DNA of 9,848 nt from JAVBNC01 sp031551765 (GTDB lineage Bacteria; Desulfobacterota; Desulfovibrionia; Desulfovibrionales; Desulfovibrionaceae), in the NCBI GenBank assembly GCA_031551765.1, contig JAVBNC010000096.1, positions 1 to 9,848 of the forward strand. The letters run 5' to 3'. Below the pieces are notes generated by a model. That model searched no databases and was not told the DNA's origin. It saw only the letters and a program-made list of their open reading frames with translations. A program made the translations under genes and the position numbers. Numbering within the stretch: position 1 is the first letter of the stretch; every line of letters starts with the position of its first letter. Positions 6,452-9,848 of this stretch are shown here, one piece after another.

Positions 6452-6490
6452 GAAAACAAACGGCCCATGCGCTTTTCAGCGCATGGGCCG
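6452..6490 (-). terminator. Rho-independent terminator of the BON-domain gene
   Basis: CGGCCCATGCGC (6461-6472) pairs perfectly over 12 bp with GCGCATGGGCCG (6479-6490) around a 6-nt loop. On the minus strand the stem is followed by TTTGTTTTC. It lies 45 nt past the BON gene stop at 6535. A second small palindrome, CCGCAATGTTGCGG, overlaps at 6488-6501. Confidence 0.82.
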
Positions 6491-6534
6491 CAATGTTGCG
6501 GGCTAAGCGCCGGCAACTTCCGCTATCGCATGGG

Positions 6535-6852
6535 CTACTGCCCCGGCACCAGCGGCATAATGTCCAGATCGTTGCGGACGTTTTTTACGCCAGGCGTCAT
6601 GGCAGCCATGGCCTGGACATCTTGGAACTGCTGCCTGTTCCGCACGCTGCCGATCAGGGTCACCGTGCCGCCCTGGGTTCTGACGGAAATATTTTCGGGG
6701 TCGACCGTCAGGTTCTTTTTGACCTGACTTTGGACAGCCCTGGTAATGCCGGCATCGCTGGTGTCAGCGGCGTGGGCCGGGGAACCGGTCGCGAGCAACA
6801 ATGCAAGCCCCGCCACCGGCAAAAAGGCAAACGCCCCTACTTTACTGAACAT
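6535..6852 (-). CDS. Small exported BON-domain protein
   Basis: A 105-residue protein. The ATG at 6852 is chosen because GCGAGGG lies about 7 nt upstream and it starts a standard signal peptide: MFSK, a hydrophobic core (about 5-21), then SPAHA before a probable cut at 28/29. An upstream in-frame ATG at 6879 has no clear ribosome site and would put charged residues before the signal. The mature protein is one BON domain (about 36-98) with the typical GGTVTLIGSV (61-70), the central helix, and GVKNVRNDLDI (88-98). BON domains, as in OsmY, bind membranes or other envelope parts and are often linked to osmotic or envelope stress. A single BON domain is shorter than OsmY, which has two. It is a monocistronic unit with its own promoter and terminator, unrelated in direction to its neighbours. 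Confidence 0.88.
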   Translation of the reverse strand: MFSKVGAFAFLPVAGLALLLATGSPAHAADTSDAGITRAVQSQVKKNLTVDPENISVRTQGGTVTLIGSVRNRQQFQDVQAMAAMTPGVKNVRNDLDIMPLVPGQ

Positions 6853-6951
6853 ATCAATACCCTCGCGTTTTATACGCATTCAAAACACTTCGGCAACCGC
6901 GTGGCGGCTCAATGTCGCCATGCATCGGGCGAAGTCATCCCGCATCGGCAC

Positions 6952-6979
6952 ACTATAGGCACACAAAACTCCTTGTCCA
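6952..6979 (-). promoter_or_regulatory. Probable sigma-70 promoter of the BON-domain gene
   Basis: On the minus strand TGGACA (-35, 6974-6979) and TATAGT (-10, 6952-6957) each match consensus at five of six bases with a 16-nt spacer. Transcription would start near 6945, leaving a leader of about 92 nt. The rest of 6853-7090 is AT-rich for this genome and holds short inverted repeats (GCAGAA/TTCTGC at 7002-7018; CCTCT/AGAGG at 7027-7044). These could help end the GntR transcript, but no clear terminator for that gene was seen. Confidence 0.55.
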
Positions 6980-7090
6980 TAGTTTGCAGCAAGTATTTTT
7001 CGCAGAAAAAAATTCTGCCCCCGGGACCTCTCGTACTCCAGAGGCAGCAAACAAAAAATAGAAAAATAGCTACAAAATACCACCTGTTGC

Positions 7091-7768
7091 CTACCGCGAA
7101 CAAGGGCTGGCCTGGTGGGCATAGCGGGACATGCGCTCCCCGGTTTCCCGGTAGTGGTCGCGCACGGTGGCTTCCACCCGCACGGGGTCCTTGCTTTTCA
7201 GGGCTTCTAGGATGGCTTCGTGGCGGCTGCAGAACTCCTGGGGGGTAAACAGCGTGCTCCAGTGGTTGTAAAACAGGAACTTGCTGATGTTCAGGCAGCT
7301 GCGCCGGGCTAGTTCCGTCAGCTGGGGGTTGTCGCAGCGGCTGAGCAGCAGGTTGTGAAATTCGTTGTCCAGCTCGGAGAAATCCAGAATATTGGTGGCG
7401 GTTTTGGCCGTGGCGCGCATGCGGGCCAGCAGCTCGGCGAAATGCGCATGATCCTCTTCGCTGAAATGCGCCTGAGAGGAGGCAATGGCCGCGCCTTCCA
7501 GCACGCCGCCGATAAAATAGCTGTCCCTCACTTCCTTGGCCGTCAGCGCCCGGATGAACTTGCCCCGCTGCGGTTCCGAGCAGATCAGCCCTTCGCGCAT
7601 CAGAATGTGCAGGGCCTCGCGCACGGGCGCGCGGCTGATGCCCAGGCGTTCCGCCAGAATGACTTCCTTGACCTGGTCGCCGGGGGAAAGTTCGCCGACG
7701 AGAATGCGCTCCTTGATATAGGAGGCCACCTGCTCGCTATAGGTCTGTTTTGTAAATATCATGGGCAT
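7091..7768 (-). CDS. GntR-family transcriptional regulator, FCD (FadR) type
   Basis: A 225-residue DNA-binding regulator. The ATG at 7768 follows AGAGG by 5 nt; an ATG two codons later is spaced less well. The N-terminal winged helix-turn-helix (about 8-75) has the GntR hallmarks: GELSPGDQV, LAERLGISRAPVREAL (38-53) and LMREGLI. The C-terminal FCD domain (about 80-215) is helical and carries the usual metal or ligand residues Asp134, His138 (DNEFH), His183 (RHEAI) and His205 (RDHYRE), so it probably binds a small carboxylate with a metal ion. Such proteins mostly repress nearby metabolic genes and release DNA on binding their ligand. It diverges from the isocitrate dehydrogenase gene, with 116 nt between the starts and an inverted repeat over the icd -10 box, so icd and its own gene are the likely targets. 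A tricarboxylic-acid-cycle acid would be a sensible ligand; this is inference. Confidence 0.9.
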   Translation of the reverse strand: MPMIFTKQTYSEQVASYIKERILVGELSPGDQVKEVILAERLGISRAPVREALHILMREGLICSEPQRGKFIRALTAKEVRDSYFIGGVLEGAAIASSQAHFSEEDHAHFAELLARMRATAKTATNILDFSELDNEFHNLLLSRCDNPQLTELARRSCLNISKFLFYNHWSTLFTPQEFCSRHEAILEALKSKDPVRVEATVRDHYRETGERMSRYAHQASPCSR

Positions 7769-7784
7769 CTCATCCTCTCGGGCT

Positions 7785-7814
7785 TTGACAAAGGCGACAT
7801 CCGGGTTGTATAGT
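7785..7814 (+). promoter_or_regulatory. Sigma-70 promoter of the isocitrate dehydrogenase gene
   Basis: TTGACA (7785-7790) is a perfect -35 box and TATAGT (7809-7814) matches the -10 consensus at five of six bases, with an 18-nt spacer. Transcription should start near 7821, giving a leader of about 64 nt before the ATG at 7885. Confidence 0.72.
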
Positions 7815-7820
7815 CAACCC
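7803..7820. promoter_or_regulatory. Candidate GntR operator overlapping the icd -10 box
   Basis: GGGTTG (7803-7808) and CAACCC (7815-7820) form a perfect inverted repeat around TATAGT, which is itself the -10 box of icd. The core TTGTATAGTCAA resembles the short palindromes bound by many FCD-type GntR proteins. A protein bound here would block RNA polymerase directly, so repression of icd is the simplest model. The site is 35 nt upstream of the divergent GntR start and could serve for autoregulation. Confidence 0.5.
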
Positions 7821-7884
7821 GCTGTTTTTCGTAGTTGTTTGATGGCGCTACACTGTGATCCCCTATCCAGTCAAGGAGAGAGAG

Positions 7885-9042
7885 ATGAAAAAAACCGTGT
7901 ATTTTATCGATGGCGACGGCATTGGCCCCGAAATCATGGCGGTTGCCCGGCCCATCCTGGATTCGGCGCTGCAAAAAGCCTACAACGGCGAGCACAGCTT
8001 TGAATGGATAGAGCTGCTGGCCGGGGAAAAGGCGGAAAAGGAAACCGGCTCCCGTCTGCCGGAAGAAACCATGAAAGCCCTGGCCCAGGCCGAACTGGCC
8101 ATTAAAGGCCCCCTGGGCACGCCGGTGGGCAAGGGTTTCCGCAGCCTGAACGTCACCCTGCGCCAGACCCTGGACCTGTACGCCTGCATCCGCCCCATCC
8201 GCCACTTTGAAGGCGTCATCACCCCGCTTAAGCAGCCGCAGAAAGCGAACATGGTGGTGTTCCGCGAAAACACCGAGGACATCTACCTGGGCATCGAATA
8301 CAAAGCCCAGAGCCCGGAAGCCAAAAAAATCATCACCTTCCTCAAAGACGAATTCGGGGTCAATGTTATTGAGGACGGCAGCGCCATCGGCATCAAGCCC
8401 ATGTCCGCCCGGAAAAGCAAGCGCCTGATCCGCAAGGCCATCGACTACGCCCTGGCCCAGAAACGCGGCTGCGTCACCCTGGTGCACAAGGGCAATATCA
8501 TGAAATACACGGAAGGCGGCTTCCGGGAGTGGGGCTACGAGCTGGCGGCCGAAGAATACGGCGACCTCGCCATTACCGAAGAAGCCGCCAAGACCACCCC
8601 GGCCGGCGGCAAGCTGATTATCCGCGACCGCATTGCCGACGCCATGTTCCAGGAAATCATCCTGCGCCCGGAAATTTACAATGTCATCGCCACCCCCAAC
8701 CTGAACGGCGACTATATTTCCGATGCCCTGGCCGCGCAGGTGGGCGGCCTGGGCATGGCTCCCGGCGTGAACATGTCCGACAAGCTGGCGTTCTTTGAAG
8801 CCACCCACGGCACGGCCCCGGCCCTGGTGGGCCAGGACAAGGCCAACCCCTGCAGCGTGCTGCTTTCCGGCGCGATGATGCTGGAACACGCGGGCTGGAA
8901 CAAGGCGGCGGACAAAATCTACGGCGCTGTGAACAAGGTTCTGGCCGGGGGCAAGGTCACCGGCGACCTGGCCGCGGAAATGGAAAATGCCACCGTCATC
9001 GGCTGCCGCGCCTTTGGCGACCTGCTTGGAGCGGCCCTCTAA
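7885..9042 (+). CDS. icd: Isocitrate dehydrogenase, possibly NAD-dependent
   Basis: A 385-residue enzyme of the isocitrate/isopropylmalate dehydrogenase family. It oxidises and decarboxylates isocitrate to 2-oxoglutarate in the cytoplasm. The ATG at 7885 follows AAGGAGAG; an in-frame GTG at 7855 would add ten unlikely residues. Isocitrate-type signatures are clear: GPLGTPVGKGFRSLNVTLRQ with Ser87 (Ser113 in E. coli Icd), FRENTEDIY with Tyr134, KGNIMKYTEG with Lys202, and the metal aspartates Asp252, Asp276 and Asp280. These align to E. coli with a constant offset of 31 in the C-terminal half. The NADP-binding residues of E. coli (Lys344, Tyr345, Tyr391, Arg395) are Ala313, Leu314, Gly360 and Ala364 here, and Val351 is Ala320, so NAD use is plausible. 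It is the first gene right of the divergent regulator and ends in its own hairpin. In an incomplete cycle it would supply 2-oxoglutarate for glutamate. Confidence 0.93.
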   Translation: MKKTVYFIDGDGIGPEIMAVARPILDSALQKAYNGEHSFEWIELLAGEKAEKETGSRLPEETMKALAQAELAIKGPLGTPVGKGFRSLNVTLRQTLDLYACIRPIRHFEGVITPLKQPQKANMVVFRENTEDIYLGIEYKAQSPEAKKIITFLKDEFGVNVIEDGSAIGIKPMSARKSKRLIRKAIDYALAQKRGCVTLVHKGNIMKYTEGGFREWGYELAAEEYGDLAITEEAAKTTPAGGKLIIRDRIADAMFQEIILRPEIYNVIATPNLNGDYISDALAAQVGGLGMAPGVNMSDKLAFFEATHGTAPALVGQDKANPCSVLLSGAMMLEHAGWNKAADKIYGAVNKVLAGGKVTGDLAAEMENATVIGCRAFGDLLGAAL

Positions 9043-9058
9043 CTCTTGTCTGACTACA

Positions 9059-9084
9059 GCCGGGCCGCCACGCGGCGGCCCGGC
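9059..9084 (+). terminator. Hairpin terminator after icd
   Basis: GCCGGGCCGCC-type arms (9059-9069 GCCGGGCCGCC and 9074-9084 GGCGGCCCGGC) form a perfect 11-bp stem with a 4-nt loop, 17 nt after the icd stop. The tail is only moderately T-rich (ACTTTCACC, then CTTTTCCTTCCTTTT further on), so it may be an imperfect or Rho-assisted terminator. Confidence 0.65.
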
Positions 9085-9388
9085 ACTTTCACCACCCGCC
9101 TTTTCCTTCCTTTTCGCACGCCTTTTGAGCAATTATCATTGCCTTCCCCTGCCAAAAGCTTATTTTTAACGATATCGCTGTATATTTTGTCTCCAGACTA
9201 TTAAAGAGGGCTGGCTGCGCGTCTCGCAGCTTGGGCAATCGGGAATTAAAACGGCCCGCTCCTGCGGTTCTCGTATTTCGGCTTGACCAAATCGCCATTA
9301 TCAATAATAGTTCCTAATAGTGGACATGTGCTGAAGAAGCCTTTTTGGGAGCTTTATGCCCGTAACGTGCAAACAAATGGAGCATGAT
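9085..9388. promoter_or_regulatory. Catalase upstream region with candidate control sites
   Basis: This stretch has no gene. A small hairpin (GCTGCG 9214-9219 with CGCAGC 9225-9230) sits in the middle. Near the gene, TTGACC (9283-9288) is a likely -35 box, followed by ATTAT-CA-ATAAT, an inverted repeat at 9297-9308 that resembles a half to three-quarter Fur/PerR box. TAATAGT then occurs twice at a 10-bp interval (9305-9311 and 9315-9321). A good -10 box is not clear, which is common for activated promoters. Peroxide-responsive control by a Fur/PerR-type protein is a fair guess only. Confidence 0.4.
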
Positions 9389-9848
9389 ATGGCAAAAAAC
9401 AGCAAAAAACTGACGACAACGGCAGGGGCTCCGGTAGCGGACAACACCAATTCGGTCACAGCGGGTTCCCGTGGGGGCATGATGCTCCAGAACCCCTGGT
9501 TCATCGAAAAACTCGCCCATTTCGACCGTGAGGTCATTCCCGAGCGGCGCATGCACGCCAAGGGCTCCGGCGCTTTCGGCACCTTTACGGTGACCCACGA
9601 CATCACCAAGTACAGCAAGGCCAAAATCTTTTCCGCGAAAGGCAAGAAAACCGAGGTATTCGTCCGCTTTTCCACTGTGGCCGGCGAACGGGGCGCGGCG
9701 GATGCCGAGCGCGACATCCGGGGTTTCGCCATCAAGTTTTACACCGAAGAAGGCAACTGGGACCTGGTGGGCAACAATACGCCGGTCTTCTTCCTGCGTG
9801 ACCCGCTGCGCTTCCCGGACCTGAACCACGCGGTCAAGCGCGACCCCA
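9389..9848 (+). CDS. Catalase, heme-dependent, N-terminal part (runs off the window)
   Basis: The first 153 codons of a monofunctional heme catalase, which splits hydrogen peroxide into water and oxygen. The ATG at 9389 follows GGAG by 6 nt and starts the usual MAKNSKKLTTTAGAPV leader. An in-frame ATG at 9356 with GGAG only 4 nt away would add eleven residues and cannot be excluded. The arm NPWFIEKLAHFDREVIPERR leads into MHAKGSGAFGTF with the catalytic His56. VRFSTVAGERG, DIRGFAIKFYTEEGNWDLVGNNTPVFFLRD follow in the standard order, with the heme-pocket Asn129 in VGNNTP. The His-Asn spacing of 73 equals that of the small-subunit catalases. The proximal heme tyrosine and the rest lie beyond the edge. 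It supports oxygen tolerance in what is probably an anaerobe. Confidence 0.93.
   Translation, partial: MAKNSKKLTTTAGAPVADNTNSVTAGSRGGMMLQNPWFIEKLAHFDREVIPERRMHAKGSGAFGTFTVTHDITKYSKAKIFSAKGKKTEVFVRFSTVAGERGAADAERDIRGFAIKFYTEEGNWDLVGNNTPVFFLRDPLRFPDLNHAVKRDP

Noticed and set aside
6113..6727. 204-codon plus-strand frame starting at GTG 6113
   Set aside because: Only the part to about 6415 matches the lyase. The rest runs through the BON gene terminator and antisense to the BON gene, so it is read-through after loss of the natural stop.
7002..7018. GCAGAA/TTCTGC repeat as a GntR gene terminator
   Set aside because: The stem is only 6 bp of mostly A-T pairs and the T-run is in the loop, not after the stem. 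Mentioned in the intergenic note but not called.
6880..7122. 80-codon minus-strand frame between the GntR and BON genes
   Set aside because: It overlaps the GntR 3' end and covers the probable BON promoter. There is no good ribosome site and no domain.
7759..9132. Long minus-strand frame opposite isocitrate dehydrogenase
   Set aside because: The plus strand holds a full icd with every catalytic residue. The antisense frame would also run through the icd terminator and promoter.

Overview
The window looks like a stretch of chromosome from a GC-rich deltaproteobacterium, most likely a Desulfovibrio or Bilophila relative. That placement is inferred from base composition, a sigma-54 activator with a PrpR-type sensor, the isocitrate dehydrogenase and the catalase. 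There is no rRNA or other marker to fix it. No tRNA, rRNA, CRISPR array, insertion sequence or phage gene was seen.

Layout. Positions 1-341 are non-coding and full of inverted repeats. They include one copy of a 51-nt hairpin repeat that recurs at 5995-6045, and end in a terminator serving a leftward gene for a small exported NTF2-like (DUF4440) protein at 342-782. Next comes a rightward catabolic-looking module: a sigma-54-dependent activator with PrpR_N, PAS, AAA+ and Fis-type HTH domains (1029-2984); a good -24/-12 promoter at 3103-3119; a fumarase/aspartase-superfamily lyase of the adenylosuccinate lyase/CMLE-like type (3199-4575); and an MFS transporter (4658-5944). Directly downstream lies the wreck of a second, diverged copy of the lyase (about 6071-6415). 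A short N-terminal piece is joined in frame to the C-terminal piece, all active-site motifs are missing, and the hairpin repeat sits just before its broken 5' edge.

The second half is more ordinary metabolism and stress defence. A leftward gene for a small exported BON-domain protein (6535-6852) has its own promoter and terminator. A leftward FCD-type GntR regulator (7091-7768) diverges from a rightward isocitrate dehydrogenase (7885-9042). The icd promoter has near-consensus -35 and -10 boxes, and its -10 box is framed by a perfect inverted repeat, a natural operator candidate for the GntR protein. The dehydrogenase has every isocitrate-binding and catalytic residue of the E. coli Icd type but lacks all the residues that grip the 2'-phosphate of NADP, so it may use NAD. 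A catalase gene (9389 onward) runs off the right edge.

How the parts fit. The simplest reading is that the PrpR-type activator senses a small organic acid and switches on the lyase and importer through sigma-54. The lyase then splits a substituted C4-dicarboxylate or related compound, plausibly giving fumarate. The substrate cannot be read from the sequence. The decayed lyase copy suggests the locus once carried two such enzymes.
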